In this document: positions 33,899 to 43,381 of the stretch, in pieces
Layout: every line of letters starts with the position of its first letter
Position numbering within the stretch: position 1 is the stretch's first letter
Source of the DNA: Oscillospiraceae bacterium
GTDB lineage: Bacteria > Bacillota > Clostridia > Oscillospirales > Oscillospiraceae
Direction of reading: 5' to 3'
NCBI GenBank assembly: GCA_015068025.1
Contig: SVLH01000003.1
Span: 1 to 64,000, forward strand
Length of the DNA stretch: 64,000 nucleotides
The notes under the pieces: generated by a model
Database searches by the model: none
Told to the model about the DNA's origin: nothing
The model's input: only the letters and a program-made list of their open reading frames with translations
Made by a program: the position numbers and the translations under genes

Positions 33899-35182
33899 TC
33901 AGCCAAGAACTTTTCCGTCATACAGATCCCGCGCCAACACGATGACCTCGTCGCCGGGACGGAGTTTCAATGTCTCGTTGCCCGCCGGGGCGGCAGCGCG
34001 CACCAGCACGAACCCGTCGCCGCTGTACAGGATCTCCACCGGCTTGAACCGGGCCTCCATTCCCACCACGCAGTACAGGCCAGTGACCTGCACGGTCTTT
34101 TCCGTGCCGTCCTCGGCAGTTTTCTTCATCGTCACCATGCGCAGCGCCGATTTCGGCACGCGGATGCCCTCATAGGTGCGGGTGACCAGCTGGGCACTCT
34201 GGCGGCGCAGCAAGGTCAGCTGCGGCAGATAGGTGGAGCCGCAGAAGGTGACCACGCACTTTCCGTCTTCTTCCGGGCCCACAAAGGCCACCGTGACCGG
34301 AAGATCCCGCTCCACGCTTTTGGCAAAGCGCAGCGTCAGGGTCTGCTGCTGTTTTTCCAGCGCCGCAGAACGCTCCGACACCTCTTTTGCCTCCTCCATG
34401 GTCATCACCACGGAATAGTACCAACGGTCACCCAGGATCAGCTTGCCCAGCTCCGCGCCCGTGGAGTTCTCCGCCCGGAGCGCCTCCAGGCCGGCGGGTG
34501 TGAGCGCAGAAAGGCTCTCCGGCCTCAAAACCGATTCATAGCCATCCACTGCGGCGGAATACAGCCCGGAACGCGGGGCGTTGATCGTGCGCACCGAACC
34601 GGTGGCCTGCTTTTTCAGCTCCTTGGCGCGGCTCTCCAGCTGCTGGATGCGGGATTCAAAGTCCTCACTCTCCGAGGCGGAAAAATCCCGCTTCATCACC
34701 AGCGCGCGCAGTTCCCTGCCCTCTGTCTCCGACTTGGACAGCTGTCCTGCCGTCACATAGCGGCGGTAATCCAGAATGCTCTGCTCGATCTGGGCATCCA
34801 GCTTCAGCGCGGCCTCCGGGGACGCCAGCGTTTCCTGGGCGTAACGCAGCTGCTCGATCTGGGCGTCGATCGCTTCGATCTGTGTGTGGATATCCTTCGC
34901 GTCCCGGCTGGCATAGATCTCCGCCACCGTTCCGCCGGTGCCGACCCGCTCGCCCTCTTCCCGGCGCAGCTCCACGATGCCGTCGCCGCTGGCGGGGAGC
35001 AGCTGCTCATCCCGCGTTACCCAGCCGGAAAGGGTCGCACCCTCCTCCACCTGATAGCTGTATGCAAGGGTGGTGGAAAAGGGGTCGTTGAAGTAGCGGT
35101 AGGCCTGAATGGCGAAATAGCCTACCACCAGCAGCGACATTCCCGCCGCCCACAGTTTTGTTCCAAGGGAGTGTTTCCTCAT
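33899..35182 (-). CDS. HlyD/AcrA-like adaptor protein in the division cluster
   Basis: 427 residues with one N-terminal membrane helix (about 9-28). Behind it lies a beta-barrel/lipoyl-like part (YQVEEGATLSGWVTRDEQLL), a long coiled coil (about 95-190: QIEAIDAQIEQLRYAQETL, FESRIQQLESRAKELKKQA) and C-terminal beta domains ending in LRPGDEVIVLARDLYDGKVLG. This is the layout of membrane-fusion adaptors of exporters, yet no transporter gene is next to it; neighbours are yggS and hfq. A structural role in division or envelope biogenesis is possible; that is inference. Confidence 0.8.
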   Translation of the reverse strand: MRKHSLGTKLWAAGMSLLVVGYFAIQAYRYFNDPFSTTLAYSYQVEEGATLSGWVTRDEQLLPASGDGIVELRREEGERVGTGGTVAEIYASRDAKDIHTQIEAIDAQIEQLRYAQETLASPEAALKLDAQIEQSILDYRRYVTAGQLSKSETEGRELRALVMKRDFSASESEDFESRIQQLESRAKELKKQATGSVRTINAPRSGLYSAAVDGYESVLRPESLSALTPAGLEALRAENSTGAELGKLILGDRWYYSVVMTMEEAKEVSERSAALEKQQQTLTLRFAKSVERDLPVTVAFVGPEEDGKCVVTFCGSTYLPQLTLLRRQSAQLVTRTYEGIRVPKSALRMVTMKKTAEDGTEKTVQVTGLYCVVGMEARFKPVEILYSGDGFVLVRAAAPAGNETLKLRPGDEVIVLARDLYDGKVLG

Positions 35183-35227
35183 GCTCGTTCCTCTCGCTAT
35201 GTAGCGCTCCCCCGAAACGGCTCTGCG

Positions 35228-35458
35228 TTACGAGGGATCTTCCGTCAGTTCCACCGGGCGGACGGGGGCGATGGTGGAGATGGCGTGCTTGTAGATCAGC
35301 TGCTGCTTGCCCTCGCTGTCCAGCACCACCGCAAAGGCGTCAAACCCGGTGATGACGCCCCGCATCTGAAAGCCGTTCATCAAAAACATGGTGACCGGCA
35401 GCTTGTCCCGTCTTGCCCGAAGAAGAAAAATGTCCTGTAAATTCGCTTTTGTCTGCAT
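35228..35458 (-). CDS. hfq: RNA chaperone Hfq
   Basis: 76 residues. The Sm1 motif is [20 protein letters not shown] with [20 protein letters not shown], and the Sm2 motif [10 protein letters not shown] is intact. Hfq hexamers bind U-rich and A-rich RNA and pair small RNAs with targets. It stands after miaA, the usual miaA-hfq order. AAGGAG precedes the ATG. The C-terminal tail is short, as in other Firmicutes. Confidence 0.96.
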   Translation of the reverse strand: MQTKANLQDIFLLRARRDKLPVTMFLMNGFQMRGVITGFDAFAVVLDSEGKQQLIYKHAISTIAPVRPVELTEDPS

Positions 35459-35507
35459 AGTATCCGCTCCTTTTCTTTATCGAAGCGGATCGTTTCCCGC
35501 TTCAGGC

Positions 35508-36452
35508 TTATCGTAAGCCTTCCGCGGTAAGGATTTCTGTCGAAACCTGCAAGGCTCGCTCAAAATCCCGTTCTTTTTCCCACTCTATCCAGTGAATTTT
35601 GTCGTTTTTCCGCAGCCATGTCAGCTGCCGCTTGGCATACTGCCGGGAGCGGAGCTTCACCTCCGCCACAGCCTCTGCCACGGTGGCGGTGCCGTCCGCC
35701 ACGCCCAAAAATTCCTTGTAGCCGATGGCCTGCCACGCCGTTGCCGTCCGGGGTAAGCCGCTTGCCAGCAGCGACTGCACTTCCTCCAGCAGTCCCTCCT
35801 CCACCATGTTGTCCACACGGCGGTCGATGAGGGCCTTCATATCCTCCCGGTCGGCGAAGCGCAGACCGATCCACACGGCGTCATACCGGGGCGGGACAGC
35901 TTTCGTCTCCTCATTGTGGGCGGTGATGGTCTTTCCCGTTTCCAGATACACTTCCAGCGCCCGCAAAATCCGTTTTTCATCGGCCGGGTGCAGCCGCTCC
36001 GCCGCTTCGGGATCCACCTGCCGCAGCCGCTCCAGCAAAGGCGCGATGCCGCCCTCCTCCAGCCGATGCTGCAATTCCTGCCGCACCCTGCCGCCGGCGC
36101 AGCCGCCGGCAAAGCGCCTGCCCTGCACCACGGCGTCCAGCCACAAGCCCGTGCCGCCCACCAGAATGGGCAGCTTTCCTCTTGCCAGAATGTCGTCGAT
36201 GATGGGGATGGCCATCTCCGCATAGCGGGCGGCAGACCACTGCTCCTCCGGCTCTGCCACGGCCACCATGTGGTGGGGCACGCCGCCCATCTCCTCCGCT
36301 GTGGGGGCGGCGGTGCCGACGGTCATGCCTTTGTAGATCTGCATGGAGTCCACGGAGACCACTTCCCCGTTGAATTTCTTCGCCAGCAGCACGCCCATTT
36401 TCGTTTTTCCACAGGCGGTCGGGCCTGCCACACATACAATTTTCGGCGCCAC
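35508..36452 (-). CDS. miaA: tRNA dimethylallyltransferase MiaA
   Basis: About 314 residues. It has the P-loop VAGPTACGKTKMGVLLAKKF, DSMQIYKGMTVGTAAPT, the GGTGLW substrate loop, and the C-terminal KLRSRQYAKRQLTWLRK. MiaA puts a dimethylallyl group on A37 of tRNAs reading U-starting codons; MiaB, encoded at 43.7 kb, then adds the methylthio group. GTG 36452 has GGAGG six bases upstream and matches the usual family start; an ATG at 36470 is possible. It is followed by hfq. Confidence 0.95.
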   Translation of the reverse strand: MAPKIVCVAGPTACGKTKMGVLLAKKFNGEVVSVDSMQIYKGMTVGTAAPTAEEMGGVPHHMVAVAEPEEQWSAARYAEMAIPIIDDILARGKLPILVGGTGLWLDAVVQGRRFAGGCAGGRVRQELQHRLEEGGIAPLLERLRQVDPEAAERLHPADEKRILRALEVYLETGKTITAHNEETKAVPPRYDAVWIGLRFADREDMKALIDRRVDNMVEEGLLEEVQSLLASGLPRTATAWQAIGYKEFLGVADGTATVAEAVAEVKLRSRQYAKRQLTWLRKNDKIHWIEWEKERDFERALQVSTEILTAEGLR

Positions 36453-36494
36453 GGTCTCCCTCCTCTCCATCGCTGGGTTCCTATGCGGGCGGCC

Positions 36495-36692
36495 TTACTC
36501 CTCTTTCGGCAGCACGGTGGTAACGACCGGCGTGCCATCCCGGTTCAGCAGCGGAGTCAGTCCGCCGCCGTAGCCCGCAGAGTGATACAGGTAGTTCACG
36601 CCGGTCTCCTTGTCCACCCAGATCTCGCTCGCGCCGGAAAGCTTGCTCTCGCTGTGGACGCGGACGAAGCGGTGATCCTTTTTCTTTGCCAT
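36495..36692 (-). CDS. DUF6440-type small protein
   Basis: 65 residues: a basic start MAKKKDHRFVRVHSESKLSG, then the conserved-looking WVDKETGVNYLYHSAGYGGG and a C-terminus PLLNRDGTPVVTTVLPKEE. The pattern resembles the small DUF6440 proteins of Firmicutes, which have no known role; I am moderately sure. The ATG at 36692 has AAGGAGG. It lies between mutL and miaA, in the same minus-strand run. Confidence 0.75.
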   Translation of the reverse strand: MAKKKDHRFVRVHSESKLSGASEIWVDKETGVNYLYHSAGYGGGLTPLLNRDGTPVVTTVLPKEE

Positions 36693-36712
36693 ATTGTCCT
36701 CCTTCGGGCAAA

Positions 36713-38719
36713 TCATGCCCGTTTGAACATCTTTTCCAGTTCGTATTTTGTCAGTTTCACCGCCACGGGGCGTCCGTGGGGGCAGTATTTCACTTCACCG
36801 CGCTGCACCTTTTCCACCAGCACTTCCAGTTCCTTGCGGTCGCTGACCCAGCCGCCCTTGATGGCGGCCTTGCAGGCCATGGTGTGCAGCAGGTTTTCCC
36901 GCTTCTCGTTCAAATCGCGGCCACGGCGCAGGTTCTCCGCAAACTCCTCCAGCGTGGAGACGGTATCCGCCGCATCAATATCTGCCGGCACTTCCCGCAC
37001 CAGAACGGCGCTGTCACCGAAGTCCTCGCAGGCAAAGCCAAACTGTTCCAGCAGCGCCGCGTTTTCCAGCAGCAGCGCGCCGTCCTCACGGGTCAGTTCC
37101 GCCACGATGGGCGCAAGCAGGGTCTGCCGCATGGGCGGCTCGGCCGCGGCTTTCAGGCGATCAAAATTCACTCTCTCATGGGCGGCGTGCTTGTCGATGA
37201 GATAAACGCAGCCATCCTCGCTCTCGCAGACGATGTAGGTGTTCAGCACCTCACCGGCGATGCGCCAGGGGGCTTCTTGGCGCGGCTCAATGGTCTGCTG
37301 CTCCGGCAGCTCCAAGGTTTCCTGCGGAATGGCAGGGATGATGGGTCTGCGCTCCTGCACCGGCTGGGGACGGGGCGCTTCTTCTCGTTCCGGTTTCAGG
37401 GCGGGAACGGGCTGTCCTGCGGCAGGGGCTTCCTCCTTCCGCCCCGTCACGGAGGCAGGAGGCTTGCCGAAGGCCGCGCCGGCGGGTTTTTCCAGCGGGC
37501 GGAAGGCCTGATAGCCGGCAGGCTTCTGCACGACATCCGCCACAGCAACAGACTTCTTCCGCTCGGTGTCCCAGACGGGCTTTTTCGGCGTCGCAGGGGC
37601 AGGCTGCACCGCCGGCTTTGCGGCAGGCTTCGCAGCTTCCTCCCGATAGGTTTTGGCATCCATGGTGCGGAAGAAATCACCCCGGGGATTCATGGCCTGC
37701 TCCACCGCTTTTACGGGTTCTGCCGTGCGGCCTCTGCCGTCCAGGCAGTCCATCACGGTGTGGTACACCGCATCGAACACTTCCTTTTCCCGGGCAAACT
37801 TCACCTGGGTCTTGGCGGGATGGACGTTGACATCCACCAGTTCCGCCGGCAGCGTCACGCACAGCACGCAGCCGGGGAATTTCCCCTTCATGATCTGATT
37901 GCGGTAGCCCTCCTCCAGCGCCGCCGTCAGCAGTTGGGACTTGATGAACCGGCCGTTGACGAAGAACACCTGCATGGATCGGGAACCGCGGCCCATCAGC
38001 GGTGCGGTGACGAAGCCCTTGACCTCCACCTCGCCGCCGCAGCCTTCCACGGCGACCAGAGATTTGGCAAAATCGCGGCCCAGCGCCGCGTACACGGCGG
38101 ATTCCAGCTTTCCGTCGCCGGGGGTATGGAGGGTGTCCTGCCCGTCCTTGATAAATTTGAAGGAAATATCGGGGTGGGACAGCGCCAGATGCTGCATCAA
38201 GCCCGCCACGGCGGCGGTCTCGGCGCTGTCCTTTTTCATGAATTTCAAGCGGGCGGGGGTGTTGTAAAACAGGTCGCTCACCGTGATGGTGGTGCCCTCC
38301 GGCGCACCGCACTCCCGCACATCACCGGGGACGCCGCCCTCCAGATGGAGCGCCGCACCGCTTTGCGCACCGGTCTGGCGGCTCAAAATGTCCAGCCTGC
38401 TCACGGCAGAGATGGCCGCCAAGGCCTCGCCGCGGAAGCCCAGCGTACCGATCTTGCCCAGATCCTCGGCAGAGCGCATTTTGGACGTAGCGTGGCGCAG
38501 GAATGCCGTGGGCAGTTCCTCCGGCGCGATGCCGCAGCCGTTATCCGTCACACGGATCATACCCATACCGCCCCGCCGGATCTCCGTCACGATGGCGGTG
38601 GCGCCGGCATCGATGGCATTCTCCACCAGTTCCTTGACCACGCTGGCAGGCCGTTCCACCACCTCACCGGCGGCGATCAGGTCTGCCACGTGGGGCGCAA
38701 GCTGCTGAATGTGTGGCAT
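36713..38719 (-). CDS. mutL: DNA mismatch repair protein MutL with endonuclease domain
   Basis: 668 residues. The N-terminal GHKL ATPase has IAAGEVVERPASVVKELVEN, DNGCGI and GFRGEALAAIS. A Pro/Ala-rich linker spans about 335-470. The C-terminal domain has DKHAAHERVNFD, the MutL endonuclease motif with Asp in place of the last Glu, plus MACKAAIKGG and CPHGRP, the metal-site partners. It nicks the unmethylated strand after MutS finds a mismatch. The ATG at 38719 has GGAGGTG. Confidence 0.95.
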   Translation of the reverse strand: MPHIQQLAPHVADLIAAGEVVERPASVVKELVENAIDAGATAIVTEIRRGGMGMIRVTDNGCGIAPEELPTAFLRHATSKMRSAEDLGKIGTLGFRGEALAAISAVSRLDILSRQTGAQSGAALHLEGGVPGDVRECGAPEGTTITVSDLFYNTPARLKFMKKDSAETAAVAGLMQHLALSHPDISFKFIKDGQDTLHTPGDGKLESAVYAALGRDFAKSLVAVEGCGGEVEVKGFVTAPLMGRGSRSMQVFFVNGRFIKSQLLTAALEEGYRNQIMKGKFPGCVLCVTLPAELVDVNVHPAKTQVKFAREKEVFDAVYHTVMDCLDGRGRTAEPVKAVEQAMNPRGDFFRTMDAKTYREEAAKPAAKPAVQPAPATPKKPVWDTERKKSVAVADVVQKPAGYQAFRPLEKPAGAAFGKPPASVTGRKEEAPAAGQPVPALKPEREEAPRPQPVQERRPIIPAIPQETLELPEQQTIEPRQEAPWRIAGEVLNTYIVCESEDGCVYLIDKHAAHERVNFDRLKAAAEPPMRQTLLAPIVAELTREDGALLLENAALLEQFGFACEDFGDSAVLVREVPADIDAADTVSTLEEFAENLRRGRDLNEKRENLLHTMACKAAIKGGWVSDRKELEVLVEKVQRGEVKYCPHGRPVAVKLTKYELEKMFKRA

Positions 38720-38741
38720 AGGAAGCACCTCCCAAACGAAA

Positions 38742-39650
38742 TCAAAGGAGCATAGCAACGAGGGGAATCGTCACCATGGACAAAAGCGTGGAAAGCAGAA
38801 TGACCTGCGTGATGCAGTCCACGTCGCCGCCGTACTGCAAACTCAGCATGGTACCGCTGATGGCAGAGGGCATACCGCCCTCCAACACGCCGACGCCCAT
38901 CACCAGACTGTCCATATGCAGCGGGCGCATGACCAGCAGCATCACCACCGGCAGCACCAGCAGGCGGATCAGGGAAAGGATCCAGATGCGGGGGGAGGTC
39001 AGCGCGCCCCGGATGGATGTGTTGGCCAGCACGCTGCCCAGAACCACAAGGCTCATGGGCATAGCCGCCTCGCCCACAAAACTCACCGTATTGCCCACGA
39101 GGGCCGGAGCCTGCACGCCCACAAGGGCGATGACCAGACTGACGAAGGAGGCGATGACACAGGGAGAGAAGCTCTGTTTCAGACTGAATCGGCGCTGACC
39201 CGCCAGCAGCAGGGGCGCCATGGAGTAGTTCAGCAAATTGAAGGGCAGGTTCAGCAGCACGGCGTAAAACACCGCGCCGGCGCCGTACATCGTCTCAATG
39301 ACGGGATAGCCCACAAAGGCGGTGTTGGGGAACATCATCACATAGCGCCACACGCCCTTCTGCTTGTCCGTTCCGCCCAGAAGGAGGGGAACGATCATCA
39401 GAAAGACGGCGCCCGTGCCGTAAAATACCAGGGACATTTTCAGCACTTCCAGAATGATACCCACGGAGGGCAGCTCCGTTCCGTTGGTCACAGAGGCCAG
39501 GATCTTGCAGGGCATCAGGAAGGTCAAAACCAGATTGGTGAGATAGCGGGTGGTCTCCTCGGAGAGGATTTTCATCTTCCGGGCGGCAAAGCCCACCGCC
39601 ACAGCGAAGAAGATGACCACCATCTGCTCCAGCGTATCAAAAAAACTCAT
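38742..39650 (-). CDS. AEC (auxin efflux carrier) family transporter
   Basis: 302 residues with ten hydrophobic helices in two halves. FPNTAFVGYPVIETMYG in the first half and GGMPSAISGTMLSLQYGGDV in the second are the AEC crossing-loop motifs. Bacterial members export malate or other organic acids, or amino acids. The ATG at 39650 has GAAAGG upstream. It lies between mutL and the CPBP gene, so it is probably carried in the mutS-mutL transcript. Substrate unknown. Confidence 0.9.
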   Translation of the reverse strand: MSFFDTLEQMVVIFFAVAVGFAARKMKILSEETTRYLTNLVLTFLMPCKILASVTNGTELPSVGIILEVLKMSLVFYGTGAVFLMIVPLLLGGTDKQKGVWRYVMMFPNTAFVGYPVIETMYGAGAVFYAVLLNLPFNLLNYSMAPLLLAGQRRFSLKQSFSPCVIASFVSLVIALVGVQAPALVGNTVSFVGEAAMPMSLVVLGSVLANTSIRGALTSPRIWILSLIRLLVLPVVMLLVMRPLHMDSLVMGVGVLEGGMPSAISGTMLSLQYGGDVDCITQVILLSTLLSMVTIPLVAMLL

Positions 39651-39667
39651 GGGGGGTTTCCTTTCTT

Positions 39668-40372
39668 TCAGCTTCGCGCCCAGATGCTCAGCGCATTGGC
39701 AACGGCATGGATGGCAAAAGGCGACCAGAGGGTGCCGCTGTGGTCGTAGGCCCACGCCAGCACCAGCCCCGGCACCAGATACTGCACCATCAGCAGGAAA
39801 TAGGTGATGTCCTGCTGCACCACCGCGAACTGCCACACGTGCAGCGCCGCAAAAAGCAGGCAGCTGATGAGATAGGCCATCAGGCGACTTCTCCCCTTCA
39901 GTCCGCCGAACACCAGCCCGCGGAACAGCACCTCCTCCACGAAAGGTGCCAGCAAAATCACGATCAGCAGGGTCACCCGGGGGGCGTCATTGACCTGTGC
40001 GGAGATGGTGGTGTCGTTGAGGTTGGTGCGGTTTTTCATGATGACGTTGGTCAGGCGGTACACCAGCTCATTGAGGCCGTACAGCGCCACCAGCCCCACC
40101 ACCGCCGTGCGGCAGACGCTGCCCAGATTGTCCAGAAAGCGGCGGGTGGTATTTCCGATGTAGCTGTGGAAGATGATGACGGTGGCGGCAAACAGGGCGT
40201 AATTGTAGATCATGTTCCGCATCGTCTGGGAGATGTCGGTTTTCAGCAGTTTTTCAGCAAGGTTGAAGGTCGGATTCGTGACGAATGGCAGCACCAGCAG
40301 ATAGATCACGAAAAAGCATACGCCGGCCACCTGCTCTCCTGCCGTCATGTATGCAGAAACTTTTTTCGCCAT
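39668..40372 (-). CDS. CPBP family intramembrane metalloprotease
   Basis: 234 residues, about seven hydrophobic helices. LLAPFVEEVLFRGLVFGGL is the EExxxR motif, FAALHVWQFA the second His motif and SPFAIHAVANAL the third, so all catalytic elements of the CPBP (Abi/Rce1-like) family are present. Such proteases cut membrane proteins or peptides, including bacteriocin self-immunity targets. It starts 17 bases after mutS on the same strand. Target unknown. Confidence 0.92.
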   Translation of the reverse strand: MAKKVSAYMTAGEQVAGVCFFVIYLLVLPFVTNPTFNLAEKLLKTDISQTMRNMIYNYALFAATVIIFHSYIGNTTRRFLDNLGSVCRTAVVGLVALYGLNELVYRLTNVIMKNRTNLNDTTISAQVNDAPRVTLLIVILLAPFVEEVLFRGLVFGGLKGRSRLMAYLISCLLFAALHVWQFAVVQQDITYFLLMVQYLVPGLVLAWAYDHSGTLWSPFAIHAVANALSIWARS

Positions 40373-40388
40373 AGAAGCACCTCCCCTT

Positions 40389-42992
40389 TCAGGTCAATTT
40401 CTGTTTCAATTCGTAAAGGAATTGCATCGCCTCAATGGGCGTGAGGGTGTCGGGTTGGCAGCGGCGCAGCGCATCCAGCACCTCACCCTCGCCGATGGCA
40501 TCCAGAGAGACCTGTTCCGTCTCCTGCCGGGGGGCGGTGTACTGCACGCCGTTTTCTTCCTCCAGTTCCTTCAGAACCGTCTTGGCTCGCTGCACCACCT
40601 TGTCCGGCAGGCCCGCCAACCTGGCCACTTCGATGCCGTAGCTGCGGTCGGCGCCGCCGGGGATGATCTTGCGCAGGAAGATGATGTCCTCGCCCCGGGT
40701 CTTGATGGCGATGTTGTAATTCACGGTGCCGGGCAGGGTGTTTTCCAACTCCGTCAGCTCGTGGTAATGGGTGGCAAACAGGGTCTTGGCGCCCAGCAGC
40801 TTCCGGTCGGCGCAGTATTCCAGCACCGCGCGGGCAATGGACATGCCGTCAAAGGTGGAGGTACCCCGGCCAATCTCATCCAGGATCAGCAGAGAATTCT
40901 TCGTGGCGTGGCGCAGAATATCCGCCACCTCCGTCATCTCCACCATAAAGGTGGACTGACCGGCGGAAAGGTCGTCGCTGGCGCCGATGCGGGTGAAGAT
41001 GCGGTCCGTCACGCCGATGCGGGCGTATTTGGCCGGCACGAAGCAGCCCATCTGCGCCATCAGAACGATCAGCGCCACCTGACGCATGTAGGTGGATTTA
41101 CCCGCCATGTTGGGGCCGGTGATAATGGCCACCCGGTCGTCCTTTTCACCCATAAAGGTGTCGTTGGGGACGAACAGGCTGTCTTTCAGCACCTTTTCCA
41201 CCACGGGGTGGCGTCCCTCCCGGATCTCGATGACGCCGGATTCGTCCACTTCGGGGCGGCAGTAATTGTTCCGCACGGCTACGGAGGCAAAGGACGCCAG
41301 TGCGTCCGCCTCGGCCACCACGGCCGCCGTCTGCTGGATACGGACTGCGGCGGCGGAGATCTCCTGCCGCAAGGCGGTGAACAGCTCGTATTCCAGCGCC
41401 ACCACGCGATCGGACGCCGTCAGGATCTCGTGTTCCAGTTCCTTCAGGTCCTGGGTGATAAAGCGCTCGCCGCCCACCAGCGTCTGCTTGCGGATATAGG
41501 TTTCGGGCACCTGCTCCTTGAAGGAGTTGGACACCTCGATGTAGTAGCCAAAGACTTTGTTGAAGCCGATTTTCAGGGTGCGGATGCCGGTGCGCTCCTT
41601 CTCCTGTGCCTCCATTTCGGCAATGACGCCCTTGCCGCCCTTGAGGATGTGGCGCAGGCGGTCCACTTCTTCGTCGAAGCCGTCCCGGATGAAGCCGCCC
41701 TCTCGAACGGAGAAGGGAGGCTCGTCGCAGATGGTCTCGGCGATCCGTACGCCCAGATCGTCCAGCGTGTCCAGCGCCGCCGTCAGTTCAGCGAGGCGGC
41801 GGTCGTTCAGAGCGGCAAGCTGCGCCTTTATCTCCGGCAGTTTTTCGATGGCGGCGCGGAGTGAGGCCATATCCCGTCCGCCGGCGGTGCCGTAGACGAT
41901 GCGGCCGATCAGGCGCTCCATGTCGCCAAGGCCGGTCATGGCAGCGATCAGCTCCTCGCGGACGATGGTGTTGTCCACCAGCGCGCCCACGGCGGAGAGG
42001 CGGCGGGAAATGGCGGTGACGGACAGCAGCGGGCGCTCCAGCCAGCTTCGGATGCAGCGGCCGCCCATGGGGGTTTTCGTCTTGTCCAGCACCCAGAGGA
42101 GACTGCCCTTCTTCTCCTTGCCCCGGAGGGTCTCCGTCAGCTCCAGATTGCGGCGGGCAGTCAGGTCCAGCTCCATAAAGCGGCCCTGCTCGTAGTAGTC
42201 CAGGTCGTTGATGTGGGACAGGTCAGTCTTTTGGGTCTCGTATAAGTAATGCAGCAATCCGCCCAGCGCCATGGCAGCGGCGGGATTGCCGGCAGGCAGG
42301 TTTTTCTGTGCCTCCTCGCCGAACTGGCGGCGGATGTTCTTCTCGGCCTCGTTCAGCAGGAAGCGGCGCTCGCCGCCGTTTTCGATGCGGCATCGAAATT
42401 TCTCCCGCAGGGTCTCCGTCAGCGCGGCTTCAGAGAAGGCGCCGTCGTTCAAAATGGCTTCCACGGGGTTGAAGCGGCCCAGCTCGTTGATGACATGCTC
42501 CACGGCCTCTTTGCTGGCGAAGGCAGTGAGATGGGCCTTGCCGGTGGTAATGTCGCAGAAGGCCACGCCGGCACCGCGGGAATCCAGATAAATGCCGCAG
42601 ATGAAGTTGCCGGCCTTGTCGTCAAGACAGGCGGCGTCGATGACCGTGCCGGGGGTGACCACACGGATGATGTCCCGCTTCACCAGCCCCTTGGCCGTTG
42701 CCGGGTCTTCCACCTGCTCGCAGATGGCCACCTTGTAGCCCTTGGCAATGAGGCGGGCGATATAGGCTTCGCTGGCGTGGTAGGGGATGCCGCACATGGG
42801 CATCTTTTCCTCGGCGCTCTTTTTCGGATCCTTGTCCCGGGTGGTCAGGGTCAGATCCAGTTCCCGGGACGCCGTGCGGGCGTCATCAGAAAACATCTCA
42901 TAGAAGTCGCCCAGCCGGAAAAACAGGATGGAATCCGGGTTGTTGGCCTTGATCTCCAGATATTGTTTCATCATGGGGGTCAGCTCCGCCAT
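40389..42992 (-). CDS. mutS: DNA mismatch repair protein MutS
   Basis: 867 residues. The mismatch-reading FRLGDFYEMF (Phe-x-Glu) is at about residue 24. It is followed by the connector, clamp and lever domains and the ATPase with GPNMAGKSTYMRQVALI, the ABC-like signature STFMVEMTEVADIL and Walker B SLLILDEIGRGTSTFDG. The C-terminal end is short. It begins the minus-strand run mutS-CPBP-AEC-mutL-miaA-hfq. Upstream sits an intergenic repeat and the divergent Xre module. Confidence 0.97.
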   Translation of the reverse strand: MAELTPMMKQYLEIKANNPDSILFFRLGDFYEMFSDDARTASRELDLTLTTRDKDPKKSAEEKMPMCGIPYHASEAYIARLIAKGYKVAICEQVEDPATAKGLVKRDIIRVVTPGTVIDAACLDDKAGNFICGIYLDSRGAGVAFCDITTGKAHLTAFASKEAVEHVINELGRFNPVEAILNDGAFSEAALTETLREKFRCRIENGGERRFLLNEAEKNIRRQFGEEAQKNLPAGNPAAAMALGGLLHYLYETQKTDLSHINDLDYYEQGRFMELDLTARRNLELTETLRGKEKKGSLLWVLDKTKTPMGGRCIRSWLERPLLSVTAISRRLSAVGALVDNTIVREELIAAMTGLGDMERLIGRIVYGTAGGRDMASLRAAIEKLPEIKAQLAALNDRRLAELTAALDTLDDLGVRIAETICDEPPFSVREGGFIRDGFDEEVDRLRHILKGGKGVIAEMEAQEKERTGIRTLKIGFNKVFGYYIEVSNSFKEQVPETYIRKQTLVGGERFITQDLKELEHEILTASDRVVALEYELFTALRQEISAAAVRIQQTAAVVAEADALASFASVAVRNNYCRPEVDESGVIEIREGRHPVVEKVLKDSLFVPNDTFMGEKDDRVAIITGPNMAGKSTYMRQVALIVLMAQMGCFVPAKYARIGVTDRIFTRIGASDDLSAGQSTFMVEMTEVADILRHATKNSLLILDEIGRGTSTFDGMSIARAVLEYCADRKLLGAKTLFATHYHELTELENTLPGTVNYNIAIKTRGEDIIFLRKIIPGGADRSYGIEVARLAGLPDKVVQRAKTVLKELEEENGVQYTAPRQETEQVSLDAIGEGEVLDALRRCQPDTLTPIEAMQFLYELKQKLT

Positions 42993-43020
42993 GGTCTCAC
43001 CTCGCTGTCGTTTTCTTTTC

Positions 43021-43160
43021 CCCTCCGGGAGGGAAGTCCAAAGGGGAGGGGCCGCAGCCCCGTCTCTTTGTGTCGGTTCAAGGGGGGCGGGGGGGAAATC
43101 GAAATCCCCCCGGGTTTCTCTTTTGGGTGCGGGGATTTTCTCTTTTCAAAAGAGAAAATC
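43021..43160. repeat. Intergenic repeat, copy A
   Basis: About 140 bases between mutS and the Xre gene match copy B at 61578-61714. The shared core contains TCTTTGTGTCGGTTCAAGGG, then GGGGGGAAATCGAAATCCCC followed by CCGGGTTTCTCTT, and the palindrome TTCTCTTTTCAAAAGAGAA. It is rich in G/C blocks that can fold on themselves and has no coding sign. Confidence 0.8.
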
Positions 43161-43168
43161 TCCGCAAA

Positions 43169-43369
43169 TCAGCGCTCTCTGCAAACCAGCTCGTCCAGAG
43201 AGATCTGGTAAAAGTCCGCAAGGGCGATCAGCGTGGACAGCGTCGGCTCCCTCTCGCCATATTCATAGCGCTGATAGGTGTGTACGCCCAACGTTAACTG
43301 CTTTGCCAATTCTTCTTGGGAAAGACCTCTTCCTTTTCGCAGTTTCAAAAGATGCTCCGAAAATGTCAT
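43169..43369 (-). CDS. Xre-family regulator, 66 residues
   Basis: A minimal HTH: LLKLRKGRGLSQEELAKQLT, LGVHTYQRYEYGEREPTLST, LADFYQISLDELVCRER. It is divergent from an 81-residue protein gene, and the gap holds two near-identical palindromes, making an autoregulated Xre module. The end of the gene touches the intergenic repeat. Layout is parallel to the modules at 11.7 and 61 kb, but the partner protein differs. Confidence 0.9.
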   Translation of the reverse strand: MTFSEHLLKLRKGRGLSQEELAKQLTLGVHTYQRYEYGEREPTLSTLIALADFYQISLDELVCRER

Positions 43370-43381
43370 AGCGTTCTCCTC

